From an uncultured Lachnospiraceae bacterium (GTDB taxonomy: Bacteria > Bacillota > Clostridia > Lachnospirales > Lachnospiraceae): 64,000 bases of DNA. The stretch spans positions 62,001 through 126,000 of the forward strand of contig CATOOV010000002.1 in the NCBI GenBank assembly GCA_951801955.1. Reading direction: 5' to 3'. The notes beneath the pieces were generated by a model. It saw only the letters and a program-made list of their open reading frames with translations, was not told the DNA's origin and ran no database searches. Both the position numbers and the translations under genes were made by a program. Positions 9,201-16,748 of the stretch are shown one piece after another. The stretch's first letter is position 1. Each line of letters opens with the position of its first letter.

Positions 9201-10125
9201 TGGTTGGACTGAGGTGGAAAAAATATCATCAACGGGAGGGGAAGGACATAACCATAAATTAGTAAAAGTTGAGGAAAAAGACGCAGAATGCCTGACACCT
9301 GGAAACAAGGCATATTGGTTATGTGAAGATTGTGGTAAAATGTTCAAAGATAAGGATGCAGGAAGGGAAACCACAGCAGAAGCTGTAACCGTTCGTGAGA
9401 CTGGGCATGCCTGGGATAAAGGCAAAGTAACCAAGGAACCCACCGCCAAAAAGAAGGGAGAGAAAACGTTTCACTGCGTGGTGTGCGGAGGCATAAAAAC
9501 AGAAACCATACCAGAATTGGATGAAGAGGATGATATGCCAGAAGTTGGTGACAGGCTTATTGATGAGGATACCAATAACATTTATTTGGTAACCCATATG
9601 GGTCCCCAAAAAAAGGAAGTATCTTATTTCAAGCCAGGCAAAAAGTCGGCAAGTACAGTCAAAATTCCTTCTGTTGTTACGATTGGCGGATGCACTTACA
9701 AGGTGGTATCCATAGCTCCCAAAGCATTTGCAAATAACAAAAAATTGAAAAAGGCAGTGATCCAGGGGAATGTGGAAACAATTGGCAAACAGGCATTTTC
9801 TGGTTGTACAAAACTCAAGTCTGTGACGCTTGGGACAAAGATCCATAGCATTGGGGACAAAGCATTTTTCCAATGTACAGCATTAGAAAAATTTACAATT
9901 CCATCTAAGGTGTCAACAATTGGCAAACAGGCATTTTATAAATGTAAGAAGATGAAGTCAGTTACAATCAAGACGGCAAAATTGACAAGTAAAAAAATTG
10001 GGTACCAGGCTTTTAAAGGGCTTCCTTCCAAGGTAGTGGTAAAAGTGCCCAAGGGAAAATTGAACACCTACAAAAAAATATTGATAGCAAAAGGCCTTAG
10101 TAAAAAAGCAAAAATTAAAAGGTAA
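6223..10125 (+). CDS. large secreted NlpC/P60-like (cysteine peptidase/amidase-type) surface protein with Cys-rich repeats and BspA-like leucine-rich repeats
   Basis: Signal-peptide-like N-terminus; CLKFVADSFG and YYGHIGVYVGDGYFVHA Cys/His context; five ~90-aa repeats with CxxC pairs; C-terminal LRR_5-type AFxxCxxLxxVxI repeats. Confidence 0.8.
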   Translation: MKNKKQHPNGYRKISIWKNFWILLVVMLLFTTFLGGRINVKAAAKTFTSSEVADYFNKQVGKSYPSGMCLKFVADSFGNLGADRSSTCCAYKYGSSHITSKNIDNIPVGADVFFGACGGGPCKTCKSSYYGHIGVYVGDGYFVHATGGKVQKTSLKGTNWKNKYRGWGYHGNVNISQSTSGNNKPESGQQPILSCLDFPEDGRAYSETDKIVIQGWFITPDGVACVNAGKAEGSDLVQCSMYSRPDVSNLYPGYPTGSEGFRVEATPAQLQLTPGSNTIVIRGYSKNGQVVEIGKRTINYEPNFFHIDTPAKDLNSISTTSDIYGWVISKKGISKLVIVLNDVEYEITNRFQRPDVAQYHPGYDVSKAGFSYQIDPTKFRNGMNSLKVRAYTSSKDYFEIYNGMFEGIKMWEGYFDSDYYYARYKDSDVDVRNIGQNEEKLKYHYYTAGIEKGYSPCISFDAKYYKENNGDLRDKSYKFVYEHFVRFVLGNGEIRPLSPWLHLGFYRDHYRDELGSMDSKTLVTHHKVYGSREGRLGAPTQEAEAFCKLYNPIRYAGCKGNEDVRNAFGDGSTNESRDLLWFHFWYYVLGGSDEHQASDEFCFNYVKKTYNLKTNMDAFWWYMDTGYSQKLDTVQKTEVSHVHTLEKTEAQPASCVKSGNREYWTCTNTDCNKVYADADAVIDATVEMMSIPKTEHTWDEGIVTKEPLGMKTGIKTYTCSECGKIRTEEIAATGKHMLVKVEEQPAGCIENGTREHWRCTDCGILFADKDASTETTVEELEISCTGHVWDEGEVSMEPAADQAGMKVYTCTVCGSSRLEEVSLPGETHKLSKVEKKAANCTNPGHEAYWICTDCGKVFEDAEGKKETSTGAMEIPKTAHAWDGGKVIKEPSISTLYTCIQCGTTKKQEIPPSGGGHILSKVAAKKESCLENGNKEHWSCTDCGMLFADKDARTETTAEAVTIPQKPHNWDKGEVLKEPTSTEKGIKILRCTICGWTEVEKISSTGGEGHNHKLVKVEEKDAECLTPGNKAYWLCEDCGKMFKDKDAGRETTAEAVTVRETGHAWDKGKVTKEPTAKKKGEKTFHCVVCGGIKTETIPELDEEDDMPEVGDRLIDEDTNNIYLVTHMGPQKKEVSYFKPGKKSASTVKIPSVVTIGGCTYKVVSIAPKAFANNKKLKKAVIQGNVETIGKQAFSGCTKLKSVTLGTKIHSIGDKAFFQCTALEKFTIPSKVSTIGKQAFYKCKKMKSVTIKTAKLTSKKIGYQAFKGLPSKVVVKVPKGKLNTYKKILIAKGLSKKAKIKR
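8146..9525 (+). repeat. five ~90-aa Cys-rich repeats within the secreted protein
   Basis: H.L.KVE...C...G..E.W.C.DCG..F.D.DA..ETT...(I)...H.WD.G.V.KEP.....YTC..CG recurs five times. Confidence 0.85.
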
Positions 10126-10134
10126 AATTGTAGA

Positions 10135-10165
10135 ATGGAAACCGCTGGTTTTATGCGGTTTCCAT
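10135..10165. terminator. hairpin downstream of the secreted protein gene
   Basis: ATGGAAACCGC...GCGGTTTCCAT perfect stem; no clear U-tract. Confidence 0.4.
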
Positions 10166-10355
10166 AATGGAACATGATGCAAGTTATCTTGACTATGAAA
10201 TAAAACTATGTGAAACCGATTCAATTGTTTTATAGCAAATATTTTATTTACTTGCTTTGTTTCCACCAGTTATAAAAGCACTTTTCACAGCAGATTTCGC
10301 AGGCATATGTATTTGCATTTATGATTGCTTTCAAGAGAAAAAAGTGGATGAAAAT

Positions 10356-10568
10356 ATGGTGATTTTAATGGTGGTGTTCCTTGTTCTATTGGCAATATTG
10401 TTTTTTATCATTGCTGGGACAGATGAGAAATATTCAGGAATCTTGTCAATGTTTTTTGGAAGCTTGCTGGAAGGAGCGCTTAATCTTTTGATGTTGTGTG
10501 CATGTATGACGGTGATACTTTTCCCACTGGGGGCTTTGATATGGAATCGGAATGACAGGTACAGATGA
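10356..10568 (+). CDS. small membrane protein
   Basis: ORF track 10257..10568; internal ATG at 10356 gives a two-TM protein MVILMVVFLVLLAILFFII...; start uncertain. Confidence 0.45.
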   Translation: MVILMVVFLVLLAILFFIIAGTDEKYSGILSMFFGSLLEGALNLLMLCACMTVILFPLGALIWNRNDRYR

Positions 10569-10893
10569 ATGACAGGATTGTTTGAAAATATCAAAACTTA
10601 CATCCAATATTGGAAAATATCAGAACTGTCTCTGGAGATACTTCTTACGAGTGGTTTTGTGGTAACATGATTTTTAGAGATTTTGATTGAGTAAAAATGC
10701 AATTTTTCATTTCCAAATGTATAGATCTATTATAAAATTAAATTAAACCACTACTGATATCTTGCTGGGGAGTGCGGGGTGTTTCATATTCTTTGCTCCA
10801 TGTGCCTATCACATGCTGGAAATTATATCAGTTTTTGGAATTAAAATTGATTTTGAGAAAAAGTTTAAAAAAATTTTACCAGGAGGAAGAAAT

Positions 10894-12456
10894 ATGTCAA
10901 TTGGTACAAGGACAAAACAAGGTGGAATGGTGTTTGGTGATTGGAAGATCTATCAACATGTGGGCAGTGGGTCAGGAGGAAGAACTGCAGTATTTCAGAT
11001 AAAGCGTTCCAATTTTGATTGGGAAGAGACAAGTGCGCTAAAGGTAGTAAACATTATTGAGGAAGAAGGACAATTATCTCAACTATCAAAAACATATAAA
11101 AACACTTATGAAGAAGAATGTAAGCGACTGTGTCGGGAAGCGCAGATGGAAGTCCGGTTGATGTATCAAATGCAGGGGAGTATGAACGTTGTCAATTACC
11201 TTGATTATAAATTTTCAGACTGGGAGGAGGAGAATTTTTTTGGATGTGACCTGTTGATTCGAATGGAGTTTTTGGGTTGCCTGAAGCATCTTGTAAAACA
11301 GAAAGACCAATACTCCGAAGGAGAAGTGATACATATTGGTAAAGATATCTGCAAGGCGCTAGTCAGTTGCCATAAGAATAATATTATCCACCGAGACATC
11401 AAACCAGGAAATATTTTTCGAAACAGCCAAGGGTGTTATAAACTAGGAGATTTTGGGATTGCCAGGATATTAGACTTTACAGGAAATGCCAGTACAATAA
11501 AGGGAACCTATGCATACGCAGCCCCTGAACAATTTAGAGGAAATGGTAGGGAAAAGTATGATAATCGTGTAGATATTTACAGTTTGGGACTTACCTTGTA
11601 TGAACTGTTAAATGGCAATCGATTGCCATTTGCACAGTCAAGTTATGTCAGACAGGAGGATATAGAACTTCGTATAGGTGGTAAGCAGATACCTGCCCCT
11701 TCAAATGTGGGAAACGAATTAGCGAAAGTAATTTTGAAAGCTTGTGCTTTTGAACGAGAGGAACGCTTCCAATCCGCACAGGAGTTTCTGAGTGCATTGG
11801 AGAAAATAGAAAATCAGACAAACTATAGACAAATAATCAGGGAAAAGGAAATAGAGCCAGATCCATATGATACAGTTCCAGCAACAGCAGGAAATAAAGT
11901 AGAGCAAAATCCATATGATACAGTTCCAGCAACGGTAGGAAATAAAGAACAGAACACATCGGTTAAGCAGGGAAATGCAGAAGCCCAGTGTAATTTAGGA
12001 AATTGTTATTACAATGGAACAGGAGTAGAACAGGATTTTAAGGAAGCAGTGAAATGGTACCAAAAGTCAGCCGAACAGGGAAATGCAGAAGCACAAAATT
12101 GTTTGGGAGATTGTTACTATCATGGAAAAGGAGTAGAACAAGATTATAAGGAAGCGGTAAAATGGTACCGAAAGTCAGCTGAACAGAAAAATGCAAAAGC
12201 CCAGTGTAATTTAGGAGATTGCTATTGTTATGGAGAGGGGATAGAACAGGATCTTAAGGAGGCAGTCAAGTGGTGGATTAAGTCAGCCGAACAGAAAAAT
12301 GCAGAAGCCCAGTATAAATTGGGAAATTGTTATTATTATGGAAAAGGGGTAGAACAGAATTTTGGGAAGGCAGTAAAATGGTACCAAAAGTCAGCTGAAC
12401 AGGGATATATGAAAGCTCAAAATAGGGTTGGATTTTGGAGAAAGATTGTTAAATAG
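10894..12456 (+). CDS. Ser/Thr protein kinase with C-terminal Sel1 repeats
   Basis: SD aggaggaagaaat-ATG at 10894 (in frame with the track ORF); SALKVV Lys, IIHRDIKPGN, KLGDFGIA, APE motifs; ~4 Sel1 repeats (GNAEAQ.NLG.CYY.G.GVEQD.KEAVKWY.KSAEQ). Confidence 0.93.
   Translation: MSIGTRTKQGGMVFGDWKIYQHVGSGSGGRTAVFQIKRSNFDWEETSALKVVNIIEEEGQLSQLSKTYKNTYEEECKRLCREAQMEVRLMYQMQGSMNVVNYLDYKFSDWEEENFFGCDLLIRMEFLGCLKHLVKQKDQYSEGEVIHIGKDICKALVSCHKNNIIHRDIKPGNIFRNSQGCYKLGDFGIARILDFTGNASTIKGTYAYAAPEQFRGNGREKYDNRVDIYSLGLTLYELLNGNRLPFAQSSYVRQEDIELRIGGKQIPAPSNVGNELAKVILKACAFEREERFQSAQEFLSALEKIENQTNYRQIIREKEIEPDPYDTVPATAGNKVEQNPYDTVPATVGNKEQNTSVKQGNAEAQCNLGNCYYNGTGVEQDFKEAVKWYQKSAEQGNAEAQNCLGDCYYHGKGVEQDYKEAVKWYRKSAEQKNAKAQCNLGDCYCYGEGIEQDLKEAVKWWIKSAEQKNAEAQYKLGNCYYYGKGVEQNFGKAVKWYQKSAEQGYMKAQNRVGFWRKIVK
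11862..11952 (+). repeat. 48-bp tandem duplication encoding (D/N)PYDTVPAT linker motif
   Basis: tccatatgatacagttccagcaac repeated at 11862 and 11910. Confidence 0.85.
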
Positions 12457-12556
12457 AAGAAAGGAGCTATCATGGATTGGGTTTATCTAAAAACATTTAT
12501 TTGTAAAAAGAAAGTATTTGCAGATAAACAAATGTAGAAAACATAAAGGAGACAAA

Positions 12557-13438
12557 ATGGAAAAAAGCAAGTATTATCATGAAAATGATGTAGAAAGTAA
12601 ACATATGCAAGAGACGCCAGCCTATATTTTTCACGGATATGTGGCAAGTAATGTAGGATTAAAGAGGATGAATAATGAAGATAATTTTTTACTGGACGAA
12701 ATATGGAATAGAGAATCAGCATTGGATAAATCAGAAGACATGACAATTGCAAATAAACAGAAAGCATGGTGTAATGTTGCAGTATTTGATGGAATGGGAG
12801 GGGGAGAGAATGGAGAACTTGCTTCTATGATTGCGGCAGAAGAGTTCCAAAAAGTTTTTAATAAAATTGATGTTAATACTGTTGAGACAGATATTGAAAC
12901 TATGTCTCGTAGAGGTTTTTTGAACGCAAACAGAAGAATTATTGAAGAACAGCAGTACCATGCCATGTATGGTACAACAGGAACAATAATTTGTACAAAT
13001 GGTGTAAAATTTAAGGTATTTCATTTAGGAGATAGTCGTGCATATTTATTTCGGAATGGAGAGCTGTACCAGCTTACCAAAGACCAGACATTAGCAGCAA
13101 TGAAGATTTCTCTTGGGTTTTATGAGGAAAATGATCCGCTGGTAGAGAAAGAAAAACATCAGTTGACAGAATATATTGGTTGTGATCAAACTTTGGAAAA
13201 TTTAAGACCACTTGAAAGCCAGTGGATGGATTTGCTGTCTGGGGATAAGTTGTTGATTTGTAGTGATGGTTTGTATGATATGTGTTCGAATGCGCAAATT
13301 ATTGAAATTATGAAAAACGAGGAACAGCCAGAAAAAATAGCTCAGAAATTATTGCAGCGTGCACTGGAGAACGGCGGATTTGATAATATTACCTGTTTAG
13401 TGTTAGAAAGGGGTATTTGTATGGATAATTGCAATTAA
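12557..13438 (+). CDS. PP2C-family (PPM) protein phosphatase
   Basis: RMNNEDNF, VFDGMGGGENGE, LGDSRAYL, LICSDGLYD, GGFDNITCL motifs; SD aaaggagac-aaa-ATG. Confidence 0.93.
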   Translation: MEKSKYYHENDVESKHMQETPAYIFHGYVASNVGLKRMNNEDNFLLDEIWNRESALDKSEDMTIANKQKAWCNVAVFDGMGGGENGELASMIAAEEFQKVFNKIDVNTVETDIETMSRRGFLNANRRIIEEQQYHAMYGTTGTIICTNGVKFKVFHLGDSRAYLFRNGELYQLTKDQTLAAMKISLGFYEENDPLVEKEKHQLTEYIGCDQTLENLRPLESQWMDLLSGDKLLICSDGLYDMCSNAQIIEIMKNEEQPEKIAQKLLQRALENGGFDNITCLVLERGICMDNCN

Positions 13439-13722
13439 AAAGGTGCGATGAAAAATAATAACACTGATTTGTTAAGAAGATACTCTGGGGAGGAATGAGA
13501 AAACGGATAAGGGGGCAGAAGGGCAAGGGAAAAAATAGGCATTGCAAGACCACATATCTTAGTGGGCTTGTGATGCCTGTTTTGCTTCTATTAGGAAATA
13601 CCTTGCTATGTGAAAGCACGAAAAAAATATCAACACTTTGTTCTATACAGGAAAACACTCCTTTTGCCCCCGTTTATGTTGAATTTCTATGAACTTGTGA
13701 CCTTTGGAATCTAGAATCCCTT

Positions 13723-14286
13723 TTACATGTCCAGCAATTTTGCAATATTGGAAAAATCAACATACAAATCATCATAGATGCCAGCTTTTACAGAATCCGC
13801 AAAAGTATAATCTCCGGTATCCTCCGACTCGAAGTTGTAAATAAGAATCCGGTTTTTTTCTAAATCAACAATCCAGTATTCCCGAACTCCGGCAGTACGG
13901 TATTTAAATAGTTTTGTAAAATAATCCATTCTCCTGCTGCCTGGGGATACAATTTCGATGATCCAGTCAGGTGCACCATAACAGCCGCTGTCTGTGAGCT
14001 TGTTACTATCACAGATCACACAGATATCTGGTTCAACATAATTTTTATCATCTTCATTCAAAAATACTGCAAATGGAGCAAAAAATGGTTCACAGGAACC
14101 GTCTTTTGACCGGATATAGGAATCTATGGAGGAGAAGAGTTCCCTGGCGATTGTCTGGTGTTTGCGGTTGGGTGGAGCCATCATATAAAGTTGTCCATCA
14201 ATCAGTTCTGCACGTTCTCCTTCTGGCAGGGAATAGATATCATCCATCGTGCCAAGTTTTTTGCGGGCTAATTCAGCCATGGGCAA
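13723..14286 (-). CDS. Uma2-family (DUF820) putative endonuclease
   Basis: ERAELIDGQLYMMAPP..H, VEPDICVICD, PDWIIEIVSPGSRRMD motifs. Confidence 0.85.
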   Translation of the reverse strand: MPMAELARKKLGTMDDIYSLPEGERAELIDGQLYMMAPPNRKHQTIARELFSSIDSYIRSKDGSCEPFFAPFAVFLNEDDKNYVEPDICVICDSNKLTDSGCYGAPDWIIEIVSPGSRRMDYFTKLFKYRTAGVREYWIVDLEKNRILIYNFESEDTGDYTFADSVKAGIYDDLYVDFSNIAKLLDM

Positions 14287-14570
14287 TCCTTCCTTTCTTG
14301 GGTATTTTGTATGGTTTTACCTAGGTGAGGGATTCTATCACCTATTAATATGTTATTTATTCTCGCGGATAATGAGCCAAGCAGCCGCACGAAATACCAT
14401 GATGAGGTACACGCTGGTCTTATATATTATATACTAAAATATTGGTTATTGGTACCCCATCTAAGATAGAAAATCATTCTTTATCAAGAAAAATAGGAAT
14501 AATTCCATCCTTGTCCTCATATATTTGAAATCAGGTACAGGCAATAGCGGGTCTTCAAGGAGGCGAGTTT

Positions 14571-15509
14571 ATGGAGGAAATCATCAATGTATTTCCAAGC
14601 GCCTTAAGGCAGGTCTGCCGGGCGGGATTCCAGGGAGGAGTGGAACCAGAGGAAATCCGCCTTCGAATCGGACGTCCTGTAATGCTGCTTGGAAAGGGGA
14701 GGGAATATTTTTGGAACCAGAAAGAACACATACTTCAGAAAAATCGTGAACAAGCCTATATCTGGAATGAAAGGGACATGAAAGAGACATTGTCAAGGAT
14801 GAGCCAGTATTCCATGTATGCATTGGAAGAAGAGCTGCGCAATGGATTTTTTACGATACAGGGAGGGCATCGAATCGGCGTGGCAGGGCGGACCGTTTGT
14901 GAACAAGGAAAAATTCGTTCTTTTCGTAATATATGCAGTTTAAATATTCGGATTGCAAGGCAGAAACGGGGATGTGCAAAAGAAGTGCTGCCTTGGATGA
15001 TAAAAGGGGATACCATATATAATACCTTAATTCTTTCAGCGCCTGGAGTGGGGAAAACTACCATGCTCAGGGATTGTATCCGACTGTTGTCGGAGGGGGC
15101 GGAAGGATTTGCTGGCAAAAAGATTGGTGTTGTGGATGAGCGAAGTGAGATTGCGGCAAGTTTTTTTGGAGTACCCCAAAATGACTTAGGGGATCGAACG
15201 GATGTTTTGGATTCCTGTCCAAAAGCAGAGGGAATGCGGCTGTTAGTGCGCAGCATGTCCCCTCAGATTATTGCGGTAGACGAGCTGGGAAGTAAAGAGG
15301 ATTGTATCGCAGTGGAGGAAATCCTCCACTGCGGCTGCCAGATCTTGGGAACCATGCACGCACAGGATGCGGAAGAATTACAGGAAAAAATATACCTGTC
15401 CAGATGGCTGGAAAAAGGGTTTTTCGGGAGGTTTGTTTTTTTAAGCCTTGGGCGAGACGGGGGACGCAGCTTCTCTGTGTATGATGGAGGGATGCACAAA
15501 TTATGCTGA
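14571..15509 (+). CDS. spoIIIAA: stage III sporulation protein AA (ATPase)
   Basis: Walker A APGVGKTTMLRD, EIRLRIGRP; first gene of an 8-gene spoIIIA-like run. Confidence 0.95.
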   Translation: MEEIINVFPSALRQVCRAGFQGGVEPEEIRLRIGRPVMLLGKGREYFWNQKEHILQKNREQAYIWNERDMKETLSRMSQYSMYALEEELRNGFFTIQGGHRIGVAGRTVCEQGKIRSFRNICSLNIRIARQKRGCAKEVLPWMIKGDTIYNTLILSAPGVGKTTMLRDCIRLLSEGAEGFAGKKIGVVDERSEIAASFFGVPQNDLGDRTDVLDSCPKAEGMRLLVRSMSPQIIAVDELGSKEDCIAVEEILHCGCQILGTMHAQDAEELQEKIYLSRWLEKGFFGRFVFLSLGRDGGRSFSVYDGGMHKLC

Positions 15510-16018
15510 AATTAGTGGGAAGTATATGGATTATAACGATATCCATATTGTATGCTTGGAAAGTGAGGAGGGAGCTGAAAGAACATGTGGAACAGCTTGT
15601 GGGTATGAAAGAAATGTTCCTGATGTTGTGGGGGGAAATTTCTTATACCCGAACTCCTTTGAAGGAGGCATTTTTGCAGATTGCATCCCAGAATAAAGAA
15701 CCGTTTTCTTCTTTTTTAGAACTTGTAGCAGAAAAAATGGAGGAAAATGAGGAGTGTATGGGAACCTTCTGGCATCATTTGGTGGAACAGGAAGCGGATA
15801 AATTTTTGTTTCATGAAGAGGAACGGGCGCTCTTACAGAGGGCAGGAGAAAACTTTGGTTATCTGGATGGGAAGATGCAGTTAAAAAATTTGGAGTTGTA
15901 TATGGAACAGGTGGAGGTATTGATTCAAACAGCACAGAAGGAATTGAAAGACAAGCAGAAAGTGTCTGGGGTATTGAGCCTGATGTGCGGGCTGTTTTTG
16001 ATTATTCTTCTGATATAG
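15503..16018 (+). CDS. spoIIIAB: stage III sporulation protein AB
   Basis: Size and position in spoIIIA operon; terminal TM segments. Confidence 0.9.
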   Translation: MLKLVGSIWIITISILYAWKVRRELKEHVEQLVGMKEMFLMLWGEISYTRTPLKEAFLQIASQNKEPFSSFLELVAEKMEENEECMGTFWHHLVEQEADKFLFHEEERALLQRAGENFGYLDGKMQLKNLELYMEQVEVLIQTAQKELKDKQKVSGVLSLMCGLFLIILLI

Positions 16019-16034
16019 GGATACGGAGGAAGTT

Positions 16035-16229
16035 ATGAGTATAAGTTTAATTTTTAAAATTGCGGCAGTAGGCATTTTGGTGACCGTGTTAAGCCAGGTA
16101 TTAAAGCACAGCGGAAGGGAGGAACATGCATTTTTGACCAGCCTTGCCGGGCTTTTGATTGTACTGTTTTGGATTGTTCCCTACATATATGAGCTGTTTG
16201 AGACAATGAAAAATCTGTTTGCACTTTGA
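16035..16229 (+). CDS. spoIIIAC: stage III sporulation protein AC
   Basis: 64 aa, two TMs, operon position. Confidence 0.93.
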   Translation: MSISLIFKIAAVGILVTVLSQVLKHSGREEHAFLTSLAGLLIVLFWIVPYIYELFETMKNLFAL

Positions 16230-16258
16230 TAAACTGGCTGAACAAAATGGAGGTAACG

Positions 16259-16645
16259 ATGGACATTATAAAAATCGCGGTTCTGGGAATTGTGGGCGCC
16301 CTGATCGGAATTATGCTTAAGGGGCAGAAGAAAGAATATGAATTGTTTGTAACGCTTGGCGTATCCCTTTGTATCTTTTATTTTATTATGTCAAAGCTCC
16401 ATCTTGTTATTTCCGTAATCAACCGTATGCAGGATTATGTGACGCTGGATACCAGTTATATTGCAATATTAATTAAAATGATCGGGATTACATATGTATC
16501 AGAATTTTCGGCAAATCTCTGTAAAGATGCCGGATACCATGCTGTGGCAGGGCAGATTGAAATGTTTGGAAAACTCACCATTTTAGTGATCAGTATGCCA
16601 GTGATTCTAGTACTGTTGGAGACAATCGAAGAGTTTTTGAGCTGA
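16259..16645 (+). CDS. spoIIIAD: stage III sporulation protein AD
   Basis: MDIIKIAVLGIVGALIGIMLKGQKKEYEL; operon position; ATG at 16259 after SD ggaggtaac. Confidence 0.93.
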   Translation: MDIIKIAVLGIVGALIGIMLKGQKKEYELFVTLGVSLCIFYFIMSKLHLVISVINRMQDYVTLDTSYIAILIKMIGITYVSEFSANLCKDAGYHAVAGQIEMFGKLTILVISMPVILVLLETIEEFLS

Positions 16646-16719
16646 AAACTCATCTATGTATCAATATGCCAGTGATTCTGGTGCTGTTGGAAATCATCGG
16701 AGAATTTTTGAGCGGAAAA
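16589..16719 (+). repeat. 60-bp direct repeat: spoIIIAD 3' end and a divergent copy
   Basis: 16589-16648 and 16660-16719; both copies can encode MPVILVLLE.I.EFLS. Confidence 0.85.
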
Positions 16720-16748
16720 ATGCCAAATTAAGGCAGGGAGGGCTTTCC

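Noticed and set aside
8380-9449. Long minus-strand ORFs (159 and 274 aa) antisense to the Cys-rich repeats
   Set aside because: Mirror of the repetitive coding strand; no RBS or coherent domain, and repeat codon bias explains the open frame.
11974-12430. Repeat array in the kinase gene as a possible mobile/CRISPR repeat
   Set aside because: Encodes canonical 36-aa Sel1 repeats in frame.
13495-13692. 65-aa ORF after PP2C
   Set aside because: No convincing domain and Lys/Arg-rich start; may be chance.
14441-14571. Sigma-E promoter upstream of spoIIIAA
   Set aside because: A promoter is expected, but I could not identify a confident -35/-10 pair by eye.
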